Assembly (NCBI RefSeq): GCF_030406775.1
Contig: NZ_CP129119.1
Coordinates: forward strand, 1,956,001-2,020,000
Source of the DNA: Sporosarcina trichiuri
Lineage (GTDB): Bacteria; Bacillota; Bacilli; Bacillales_A; Planococcaceae
Reading direction: 5' to 3'
Length of the DNA stretch: 64,000 nt
Both the position numbers and the translations under genes were made by a program. A model generated the notes under the pieces. It was not told the origin of the DNA, did no database searches, and saw only the letters and a program-made list of their open reading frames with translations. Of this stretch, positions 27,790 to 35,286 are shown one piece after another (the stretch's first letter is position 1; the number at the start of each line of letters is the position of its first letter).

Positions 27790-28278
27790 ATGGAGCGAAA
27801 GGAAGAAGGAATGACACTGGTCGAAGTGCTGGCCGCCCTCGTGCTGGTCGCGTTAGTGTCCGGCATTATCTGGTCAGTCATCTCCATAGCGGCACAGTTC
27901 AATCTATCGGAAACCTCCACTTTACGTCTGCAGCAGGAGGCCAATCTCGTCATCGCCGAACTCCAGCAAGTCCATCGTCACTGTGACACTTACCGTTTGA
28001 TCATCTCGGAGGAAAAAGTCCAGGTCGAATCGTGCAGAGATTCGGATGGTCAAAGCCTTGATGAGTACAATCACATTGTCAGCGATGCGGTCAGGTATCG
28101 CGCCGGAGACAGTACAGGCAACAAGTATGTAGACCGGACCTACTCGCCCACGAAGGAAAACCTCGAACTGCCGGGGTTCACTGTGCTGGATACGGTGGTG
28201 CGGCCGGGTCATGAGAAGGCGGTCACGGTGCCGACGACAATTTCACGCTACCGGACAAAGGACAGACAGAAACCTTAA
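27790..28278 (+). CDS. Prepilin-like protein 2 (PilW/PulJ-like minor pilin)
   Basis: A 162-residue protein with leader MERKEEG and the motif MTLVEVLAALVLVALVSG, cleaved before Met. The head is mostly beta, with two cysteines (HRHCDTY and VESCRDS). The ATG at 27790 lies 8 nt after AGAGGTG; a TTG six bases earlier is too close to that site. Second of three tandem genes. Its Glu+5 and length fit the minor pilins that prime pilus assembly. Confidence 0.82.
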   Translation: MERKEEGMTLVEVLAALVLVALVSGIIWSVISIAAQFNLSETSTLRLQQEANLVIAELQQVHRHCDTYRLIISEEKVQVESCRDSDGQSLDEYNHIVSDAVRYRAGDSTGNKYVDRTYSPTKENLELPGFTVLDTVVRPGHEKAVTVPTTISRYRTKDRQKP

Positions 28279-28299
28279 ATGGACGGAGGGACCGATACT

Positions 28300-30147
28300 A
28301 TGCGCCAGGTGAAAAAAGAACAAGGGTATGCACTGCTGATCGTCTTGTTCGCCATCGTCTTCATCACCGTCATCACAGCTGTCTTCATGCGCGGGGCGAT
28401 CAGCAATGCCACCCAGGGACAGACCCTCGATGAAAACAATCTGGTCGTTGTTTCTGCTGAAGCCGGCGTCGATTACTATACGTGGCATCTGAAACAGCTG
28501 TATGACGAACAGCAGCTGGAGGCTGAGTTCAACAGCCTGGTGAACGGCTATATTGCTGATAAAAAACCGATCAACTACACAGCCATTCAGCTAAAGATGG
28601 TAGGAAATTTCAGAAACAAGCTAGAGACAAAAATACAAGAGCTGAAGAAATTGAAGGACAGTCCTGAAACCGACCTTTTCAATACGTATACCCATCACCT
28701 GACAGCTGCTGATGTGGATAAAGAACAGGACGGCAGCACTGCCTATCTGCTCGTTAAAGGAAGAGTGGAAGGAAAGCTCCCACAAGGGGGTAAGCCGAAA
28801 ACGAAAAACCTGGATTTCGAATTCCGGTTCATCTTTCCGCAAGTTCTTACAGCAGACGGAGGAAAGCCTGAGAATCCTGATGATAAAAACGACAGCACAG
28901 GAAGCCTGATCGGGATGCCCGTTTTGAAAGCACCTGCACCGCCGGCGACTCCCGAGAAACCGGCCGCAATCAGTAAGCCGGCTTCTGCATGCCACCCCAA
29001 GGGACGTCTGCTGGAAAACCAACAGTGTGCGCAGCAGGAAATCAGCGAACCCAATTATACAATCAATAAGTCAGGAGTCTATCTGACAGGTAAGCTGGAT
29101 TCCTGGGGAAATGTCCATGTCGAGAATTCGTCCCTCAACATACGCGGGAATTTCACGCCTGCCAGTTTTCTGGCCGAAGACACACTATTGGTTGTCGGCG
29201 GCTTAATATCAACGTATCAGCCTATCACTATCAACAAAACAAAACTTCAAGCAAGCACATTTATAAATGGCCATGGGAAAGCAAAGATCTCCAACTCCCA
29301 TTTAACGATAAATGATACATTGACATTCCAGCAATCGGAAATTGAGAATTCGTTCATCATAACGAATACGTACAAGGCGAACGATAACGCAACATTCAAG
29401 AATACCGATTTCAATGTGAAGAAAATATACGAATCAAAGGGAGCCGAATTCCATAATTCCCGAATTGAAATCGGCGAAACGATGAGCTTCGGCGGCGGAC
29501 TCTTTTACGTCGAAGGATCCGATATCAAAATAAACAAAGACGTGACAGCAGCTAATGGATCCAGGATTTTTAATTCACGAATTCAAATTGGTGGGGGTAT
29601 GACACATAATCAAACGGTGCTGCTCAGCAAAAACTCTGATATATCCATCGGCGGCGAGGTTAAGGCAACAAACGGCACAGATCTGGAGCATGTAAAGATG
29701 CTCGTCAAAGGAAAGTATACGGCAAACGAGAACTTCAAGCTGGACAATTCGAAGCTCATCATCAGCAGCGGGCTGTCGCTCACAAACGGCGGGGATTTGG
29801 AAAACAGCCTGCTGACCGCCGCCAGTATCACTTCTTCGACACCACTGAAACTGGAAAATTCCATCATGGCCACCGGTTCACTGGACTCCGACGTCCTGAG
29901 ACTGGAAAACGCGAAAGTCTGCGCCGGCAACCTTAAGGTCAGGGACTTGAAGATGGATGGAAACAGCAAGATCTACTATCAGACGCAAACGAGCAACCCG
30001 AACCATTCCAACAAAAATATCATCCAGCTAGCACCCGAGGAATTCAGCAAAAAATGTGCCGTCCAAACCGAGGAAACTCCTGAGGAACCGGAAAACACCG
30101 GAACCATTGACTGGAAAGCTCCGGTTGTGGATAAAGTGACTTACTGA
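28300..30147 (+). CDS. PilX-like membrane protein with beta-solenoid-like body
   Basis: About 615 residues. The N-terminus is pilin-like but lacks Glu+5 (QGYALLIVLFAIVFITVITA), as in PilX/PulK minor pilins. Residues about 35-185 form a conserved-looking helical and beta head. A proline-rich linker (about 200-240) follows. Residues about 255-570 contain repeating short beta units with N-S-x-I/L turns (ENSSLNIRGN, NSRIEIGETM, NSRIQIGGGM, NSDISIGGEV), suggesting a right-handed beta-solenoid similar in style to bactofilin-like or adhesin folds. A cysteine pair brackets this body. If assembled at a pilus tip it could be an adhesin. The start at 28300 follows GGAGGG; the ATG at 28279 has no site. 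Confidence 0.75.
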   Translation: MRQVKKEQGYALLIVLFAIVFITVITAVFMRGAISNATQGQTLDENNLVVVSAEAGVDYYTWHLKQLYDEQQLEAEFNSLVNGYIADKKPINYTAIQLKMVGNFRNKLETKIQELKKLKDSPETDLFNTYTHHLTAADVDKEQDGSTAYLLVKGRVEGKLPQGGKPKTKNLDFEFRFIFPQVLTADGGKPENPDDKNDSTGSLIGMPVLKAPAPPATPEKPAAISKPASACHPKGRLLENQQCAQQEISEPNYTINKSGVYLTGKLDSWGNVHVENSSLNIRGNFTPASFLAEDTLLVVGGLISTYQPITINKTKLQASTFINGHGKAKISNSHLTINDTLTFQQSEIENSFIITNTYKANDNATFKNTDFNVKKIYESKGAEFHNSRIEIGETMSFGGGLFYVEGSDIKINKDVTAANGSRIFNSRIQIGGGMTHNQTVLLSKNSDISIGGEVKATNGTDLEHVKMLVKGKYTANENFKLDNSKLIISSGLSLTNGGDLENSLLTAASITSSTPLKLENSIMATGSLDSDVLRLENAKVCAGNLKVRDLKMDGNSKIYYQTQTSNPNHSNKNIIQLAPEEFSKKCAVQTEETPEEPENTGTIDWKAPVVDKVTY

Positions 30148-30285
30148 TGAAACGTTTCAATTTTTCCAGTAGAACGACAGGAAAATTTTAACTTGCTCAC
30201 TTGGCAGTCCAGTCGCTTGCAATTCTGACGTTTAAGAAGTTTTCTAACTCGTTTATTTACAGTTTCCAAGATCACTCCACTGCAA

Positions 30286-30330
30286 TAAAAAAGAGAGATG
30301 GCCAGTATTGCTGCCATCTCTCTTTTTGTT
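30286..30330. terminator. Bidirectional terminator
   Basis: AAAAAGAGAGATGGC-AGTATTGCT-GCCATCTCTCTTTTT: a perfect 13-bp stem with A and T tails on both sides. It separates the prepilin operon from the convergent secreted-protein operon. Confidence 0.85.
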
Positions 30331-30355
30331 TCGTTCCCTATTGTACTTCCTGTCG

Positions 30356-30967
30356 TCATTCACCTGCTGCTTCCGGTTCTGTCTGAGGCGGCTCTACCTC
30401 AGTGTTCGGCGCAGACGGTGTGACGGCTTCTGGTGCTGGGGCTGCTTCTTCAGCTGTAGCTGCCTCATCAGGCTGTTTTGCAGTCGCGTCTTTTGATGGT
30501 GCCGGTTCCGGCTGGACGACAGGAGGAACCTCCGGCACAACTGCAGCTCCCTGTATGATCGCTTTCGCACGTTTCAGCGCATCATCTACTGCAGATGACA
30601 CTGCAGCTTTCTGCGAGTCATTACTGACATGGATTTTTGCCGAAAGAGCATCGGCATATTTCTGCAATTCCTGAATGCTGCCGGCAGTTTCTGCTGCTGT
30701 ATGTTGTGCCAGCTGTGCTTGTGCCCGCTGGGTCTCCAGCTGCAGTTCGAATCGCAGCCTGTCCATCAGGCGGTTCTTTTCCGCGGTGATCGCTTGGTCC
30801 ATTTCCTGGATCGATTGGTTTTTCTGCTTATCGAACCAACCGATCAAACGGCCCTGAATACTAGTGTCTGCAAGTACATGGCTTCCGCCAGTTCCTGCTG
30901 TCCACATCAACAGGACAGCGAACAGAAGAATGAACACTTTGCGGGAGACTTCATCTTGGTTCAGCAT
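30356..30967 (-). CDS. Secreted helical protein with WFD motif (paralogue 3)
   Basis: A 203-residue exported protein: basic start, hydrophobic signal helix (VFILLFAVLLMWTAGTG) and cleavage near HVLA-DT. The motif GWFDKQ lies directly after the signal, followed by a long Gln/Ala/Glu-rich helix (about 55-145) and a Pro/Ala/Glu-rich disordered tail. The tail may cross the wall. Last of three adjacent genes sharing the same plan. No known family is recognised. Confidence 0.7.
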   Translation of the reverse strand: MLNQDEVSRKVFILLFAVLLMWTAGTGGSHVLADTSIQGRLIGWFDKQKNQSIQEMDQAITAEKNRLMDRLRFELQLETQRAQAQLAQHTAAETAGSIQELQKYADALSAKIHVSNDSQKAAVSSAVDDALKRAKAIIQGAAVVPEVPPVVQPEPAPSKDATAKQPDEAATAEEAAPAPEAVTPSAPNTEVEPPQTEPEAAGE

Positions 30968-31014
30968 TGGTTTCCTCCTTTCTCGTCCTGCACCGACTCA
31001 ATAGCGGACTGATA

Positions 31015-31788
31015 TTAATTGTTGATGGAACCGACGATGCTGTCTAATTGATTTTGTCCTTTAACCAGCAAGGATTTGGCTGCAAATGTAATTGTACTCT
31101 CATGCTCTTTGATCAATGCATTGTTGGCCGCTGTAATGCTTGCACGCAGTTTGGTGATTTCGCTGTCGATCATCTTTTTAATGTCCGCTGTCGTGTTGGC
31201 TTGCTGGGTATTCAGCTGACTTTGCAAAGAGGTCTTCGCATCATCAATCGCTTTTTGTAGTGCACTTGCTGCCTCGGCAGTCGCGTCTTTCACTTTTACA
31301 TTCACGTCTGCAACCACTTTTGCACCTTCTGCAGATGCATGGGCATTCAAGTCACTGTTCGCATATGCCAGCGCTTCATTGCCTGACGATTCGATCATTC
31401 CTTTGGCGAATGTGGACAGCTCACTGAATTGACTGGACATATAGGACTCGATATGTGCTTTTTGCGTATTAATCTGATCGATATAGCCTTGGCTTTGCTT
31501 ATCGATTCCTTCGATGGTCACTTCTGTTACGAAGTCACCTTTTTCCTTTAACTTACTTGTCGTATTGTCTTTTACGCCTTGGTACTCGGCAGCCAGACCA
31601 GGTGCCAGTGAGCTGGCATATGCCGCCGAGTCCGCGGATACTTTGTCGGAAGCAGTAGTGAATTTGGCGTCATACCAGCCCTTCAACACAAGACCTGCAT
31701 CTGTTGCCCCCAGTACCGCTCCGCCGCCTGACAGAACCCCTACAGCTACTGCGCCTGCGATCACTTTGCTTTTCATTGTTTTCAACAT
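31015..31788 (-). CDS. Secreted helical protein with WYD motif (paralogue 2)
   Basis: A 257-residue exported protein with signal peptide VIAGAVAVGVLSGGGAVLGA, then the motif KGWYDAKF about 12 residues into the mature protein. The rest is almost entirely alpha-helical coiled coil rich in Ala, Lys, Asp, Ser and Gln, with no cysteine. It looks like a filamentous or membrane-peripheral surface protein. It shares layout with its two neighbours. Function unknown. GAGGAATT precedes the ATG. Confidence 0.72.
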   Translation of the reverse strand: MLKTMKSKVIAGAVAVGVLSGGGAVLGATDAGLVLKGWYDAKFTTASDKVSADSAAYASSLAPGLAAEYQGVKDNTTSKLKEKGDFVTEVTIEGIDKQSQGYIDQINTQKAHIESYMSSQFSELSTFAKGMIESSGNEALAYANSDLNAHASAEGAKVVADVNVKVKDATAEAASALQKAIDDAKTSLQSQLNTQQANTTADIKKMIDSEITKLRASITAANNALIKEHESTITFAAKSLLVKGQNQLDSIVGSINN

Positions 31789-31818
31789 ATGAATTCCTCT
31801 TTTCTAGTATAGTATTGG

Positions 31819-32241
31819 TTAGTCTTGACTGAGCACATCTCCGAGAACGGCATCCACTTCCGCGGCTACAGTCCGCTCGATGGCCAGTTGTTCTTTGTAT
31901 GCTTCAAAATCTTCTTGTTCCAGTTGGTTCTTCGCTGTTGCTATTTCGTTCTCAATCTTTCGCCTGTAGTCTTTGATGCCCAAGACTGTTTCCTTAGTGT
32001 TGGTGTCGCTGAATTCCAGCATGGCCAGGCTGAATAGGTTCTCGCTCTGCTGACTTATTTTCCGGGTCATCCGGAACACCTGGAACAGTCCATCCGCGGT
32101 GACGGCTCCCAGACGTTCACTTCTCGGCTTGAATTCACCATCGTACCAATCCTGTAACGGGTGCTTCCCCGTTTCTGCACTGGCAGATGAGCTCATCACC
32201 AGCAACAAGAGTGTGATGACGATCATCCGTTTCTTTCTCAT
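31819..32241 (-). CDS. Secreted helical protein with WYD motif (paralogue 1)
   Basis: About 140 residues: signal peptide MIVITLLLLVMSSSASA, then QDWYDGEFKPRSERLG and a charged helical remainder. First gene of the three-gene unit. The shared W-[FY]-D motif soon after the signal in all three proteins is the only conserved mark I can see. The ATG at 32241 follows GAGGTGGG; an in-frame GTG at 32253 overlaps that site. Confidence 0.68.
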   Translation of the reverse strand: MRKKRMIVITLLLLVMSSSASAETGKHPLQDWYDGEFKPRSERLGAVTADGLFQVFRMTRKISQQSENLFSLAMLEFSDTNTKETVLGIKDYRRKIENEIATAKNQLEQEDFEAYKEQLAIERTVAAEVDAVLGDVLSQD

Positions 32242-32253
32242 TTCCCACCTCAC

Positions 32254-32681
32254 TATCGATATGCGAGCTTTCCTTGGCTTGTCCTCCTTTGCAGCAACCG
32301 TTTTGTTGTGTCTGTGGAACTATCTTCAGTATAGGGGGCTATCGTCTGCCCTTCTTCCCTCATTCGTCTACTCTTTCAGGAGCGGTAGTCTACTTCAAGC
32401 TTCCACTTTCGTTCACCTCATCGACTAGTTGTATCTGGTTTCAGCAATGGCAGACAAAACTAGTGGATTTGCGGAACGCCGTCTGACAAAATCCTTTTAT
32501 CCGTTGAGATATAGTATGTATGGGACAAACAGAATAGAGAGAAGGAAACGAGGAAGTGCATTCCGTATGTGGGCACCTGGAGTGCATGGAGTGAGTGGTG
32601 CAACCGACCTGGGATGACGGGGATATCCGTCTGTCTGCAGGTCTTTTTTGTGTCAAAACAAGTAGATGGGTGGGGTGCAGA
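32254..32681. other. Divergent regulatory gap
   Basis: About 430 bp between the WYD operon and the response-regulator-like gene. TATACT near 32317-32322 (minus strand) and TATAGT near 32511-32516 (plus strand) are possible -10 boxes, but neither has a convincing -35, which would suit activator control. No gene is supported here. Confidence 0.35.
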
Positions 32682-33329
32682 ATGGAGATACTGATCATCG
32701 ATCACAGACCAATTGTCCGAAGCGGACTGCGAACACTGCTATCGGATTTCCCTGGCTTTCATATCTGCGGGGAAGCCATATCAAAGGAGGAGGCGATCCC
32801 CTTCATCAGACAGAGTCCGCCCGACCTGCTGATTGCTAATTGGTGTCTTGGTACTCTGAGCGGGCTTGAGCTCATACAAGAGGTCAGAACGAATGGCTAT
32901 TGCGGAAAGTCACTAGTGCTGGCGGAGTCCGTCACTCAGCAGGAATTTTATGAGGTGAAAACATCCAAGGTGGACGGACTGCTCGCCAGCACTGCAACGG
33001 AGGAGGAATTCATGTGTGCACTGAATCTCATCCGCCTGGGAAGGACTTACTATGATTCTCAACTGTTGGTGAACCTGCTTGCCAACACAGCAGACAAGAA
33101 ACCGGAGAACCCTCCTCATGATCAGTTAACCAACAAAGAACTCGAAGTCCTTCAAGCACTCGGGCAAGGGTTGTCAAATCGCCAAATTGCAGGAGACCTG
33201 TTTGTCACGGAGTTCACCGTCAAAAAGCATGTCAGCCAGGTGCTGGCCAAACTCGGTCTTGCAGATCGGACGCATGCTGCGTTATACGCGAATGCGAAAG
33301 GGATTGCACGTTATGAAGTGAGTGTTTGA
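32682..33329 (+). CDS. LuxR/NarL-type regulator with degenerate receiver domain
   Basis: A 215-residue protein: N-terminal receiver-like domain (1-115) and C-terminal LuxR helix-turn-helix (about 148-208: LTNKELEVLQALGQGLSNRQIA and VTEFTVKKHVSQVLAKL). In the receiver the phospho-acceptor Asp is Asn53 (LLIANWCLG). The acidic pair is only Asp7 (IIDHRP). The conserved Thr and Lys are Ala (LVLAES and GLLAST). It therefore probably works without phosphorylation. No histidine kinase gene is adjacent. It lies divergent from the WYD operon and is the obvious candidate for its regulator. The start at 32682 (MEILIIDH) follows GGGGTGCAG. Confidence 0.85.
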   Translation: MEILIIDHRPIVRSGLRTLLSDFPGFHICGEAISKEEAIPFIRQSPPDLLIANWCLGTLSGLELIQEVRTNGYCGKSLVLAESVTQQEFYEVKTSKVDGLLASTATEEEFMCALNLIRLGRTYYDSQLLVNLLANTADKKPENPPHDQLTNKELEVLQALGQGLSNRQIAGDLFVTEFTVKKHVSQVLAKLGLADRTHAALYANAKGIARYEVSV

Positions 33330-33413
33330 GCGTTCAGGTCTGTTCAGTATGTATCGCGTGCCTGTGCACAACACAACTCAGACACAGTTCTGGGAATTTG
33401 AGAATGAATTGAA

Positions 33414-33456
33414 GAGAGAGATCGCTGTCCCATAGGGGCATGGCGGTCTCTTTTGC
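33414..33456 (+). terminator. Terminator of the regulator gene
   Basis: GAGATCGCTGTCCC-ATA-GGGGCATGGCGGTCTC followed by TTTTGCTG. A related hairpin sits at 35138, on the other side of the pseudogene block. Confidence 0.65.
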
Positions 33457-33596
33457 TGTTGCTTGAGGACAGTGTAAATTCCTAGTTGCAGCTATCTGGC
33501 AATCTGGCCTTCATACGACAATATGGAGAGGAGGAGACACAATAAAACCGCTATCAGGAAAGAATAGCGGTCGGTTGCACGTGATTATGTTAATCT

Positions 33597-34215
33597 CGTT
33601 ACCCGTTCATGTCAGTTCTCTCGTCCAGACTGTCACCTCCATTTCCTCCTGCTCTCCCAGTTCCTTTAGACAGTGCATGCGATAGCCGCTCTCGTTCTGT
33701 TCGTAATAAGTCGGCAGGCAGTCCAGATGCCGTCCGGTGGTGAGATAACCCGGCACGGGCTGGTCTGGTGCTGTGTAATATTTGAATGAGCTGTGCGGGT
33801 TCGGTCAGCTCGTTGACCATGGTGATTCCGGTTTCGATCGGTTTCCGGTGGATGTAACGGCTGACGCTAAGGTGGCCGGCGGGCGTGTTGATAGTTTTGC
33901 GTAATTGCGACGCTGATAGATGTAGCCGTCGTGCCGGTACCGTTTCGAATAGTAATCACTTTAACGCTAATTGACGAGGCCCATAATCTTGCTGAGCTCG
34001 TCGTCCGAGGTGAGTAGAATTTGGTATTGGTTTGATTTCACGTATTATGCCTGGATTCGAAAACGGAACCGTTCGTACACGTCGGCGAGGCAGCGCAAAA
34101 GGTGGGATTTGTCCTGGTTGTCATTGTATACGTTCGCCCGGTTAGTGTCGCGCATGATGACGTGATAATAGGCGCCTGGCCGTCAGTTGCGCTTCCGTGA
34201 TAGCCTTGATAGCTT
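33597..34215 (-). pseudogene. Decayed REP-associated tyrosine transposase (RAYT, Y1/IS200-like)
   Basis: No intact frame, but on the minus strand pieces in different frames read like a RAYT: RPGAYYHVIMRDTNR, then DVYERFRFRIQA, the active-site region NQYQILLTSDDELSKIMG, YSKRYRHDGYIYQRRNYAK, SRYIHRKPIETGITMV and finally LKELGEQEEMEVTVW. The HUH active site (normally N-H-Y-H-L-L-L) is NQYQILL, so both histidines are lost. In-frame stops and at least three frameshifts are present. RAYTs mobilise palindromic REP sequences, which is notable given the 60-nt nested palindromes at 49528 and 56459. Confidence 0.75.
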
Positions 34216-34232
34216 CACTCCTTTCCTTTTTG

Positions 34233-35035
34233 CTAGATAATGTGGAACTGTTGCCCAATCGCCGCCTGCCGTTTCCACCGGACCGTTTCCACGATGCCTT
34301 CTTCCGGCACCTGGTCAGCACCCGCCAGATCAGCGATCATCCTCGCCAATCGTATCAATTTCACTTGCGTCCGGTTGCTCCATTTTTTGCCGAAGCAGAT
34401 ATTGCCAAGCTTCTCACCGGTCAGTTTGCTTGCGTCGAGCAGCCGGCTGCCAGAGACAATACCGCTCAGTCCGTTATGGTCATAGCGTCCCTGCTGCCGT
34501 CCGCGCGCACGTGTCTCGCGCTCCCTAATGGCCGCTAACTCGAAGAGTGTCTTTCTGTAGCCCGACATCCTTCAGCGTCAATACAAAATCTAGACGGTCG
34601 GGCAGCGGGCCGGATGCTATCAGCTGGGTAGTCGCGGATCTGGTGAGACGTGTATGCGCAATAGTGTTCTGGAGACCCGAAGTATCCGCAGGGGCATAGG
34701 CTCGTTGCCACTAGCAGAAGGAACGGTGCCGGGTAGGTCACCAACTGTCGTATCCGCTGATTTTCAATATCCCCTTAACATTGGCTGCCGCAGGATGTCG
34801 AGCGTCTTGCAGGAGAACTCAACGAGCTCGCCCAGGAAGAGCACGTCACGGTGGGCAAGCGAGATCTCGATCGGTTTCGAATACGTGCCGCCACCTACGA
34901 GGGAAATTAGCGGAAGCCGAATGATACGGTGACCAGTGAGGCGAACGGACCGGGGGTTCTCGGTTCTCCTTAACCAGGCGGCAGACGCTGTAAAGACTAG
35001 CCCATAATCTTCTATCTGTCATGAAAACTATATCC
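34233..35035 (-). pseudogene. Remnant of comM/yifB (Mg-chelatase-type AAA ATPase), C-terminal half
   Basis: Minus-strand fragments in shifting frames match the C-terminal half of ComM/YifB: LYSVCRLVKENREPPVRSPH, then VGGGTYSKPIEISLAHRDVL, GELVEFSCKTLDILRQP, VTYPAPFLLLVATSLCPCGY and FGSPEHYCAYTSHQIRDY. A final intact stretch reads VKLIRLARMIADLAGADQVP. Several frameshifts are needed and the N-terminal half is missing. In related bacteria ComM acts in branch migration during transformation. Here it is dead unless another copy exists. It lies immediately upstream of the RAYT remnant on the same strand. Confidence 0.75.
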
Positions 35036-35137
35036 GGACAGACCCTTGTATCAGCCGCTAAATTATAACTGCCAGAAATACTGTGCATGTCACTGTTCAG
35101 AAGAGAACATTTTTCACCAGTTTACTCGGGAAGAAAA

Positions 35138-35180
35138 AAGAGATCACCGTCCACAACGGGACAGCGACCTCTTTTTCTTG
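35138..35180 (-). terminator. Terminator downstream of the secreted nuclease
   Basis: Minus strand AAGAGGTCGCTGTCCC-GTTGTG-GACGGTGATCTCTTTTTTCTT: an imperfect stem with a strong T run. The segment 35040-35286 otherwise shows nothing. Confidence 0.65.
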
Positions 35181-35286
35181 TTAAGTACCACTCAAAAATG
35201 TTGAAAATAAGTTATACGGCCTATAATGTTCGTCAACTATTGAGATATTTGAAATAGTGGTATAAGGCAACTTAAAAGATTCTCAA

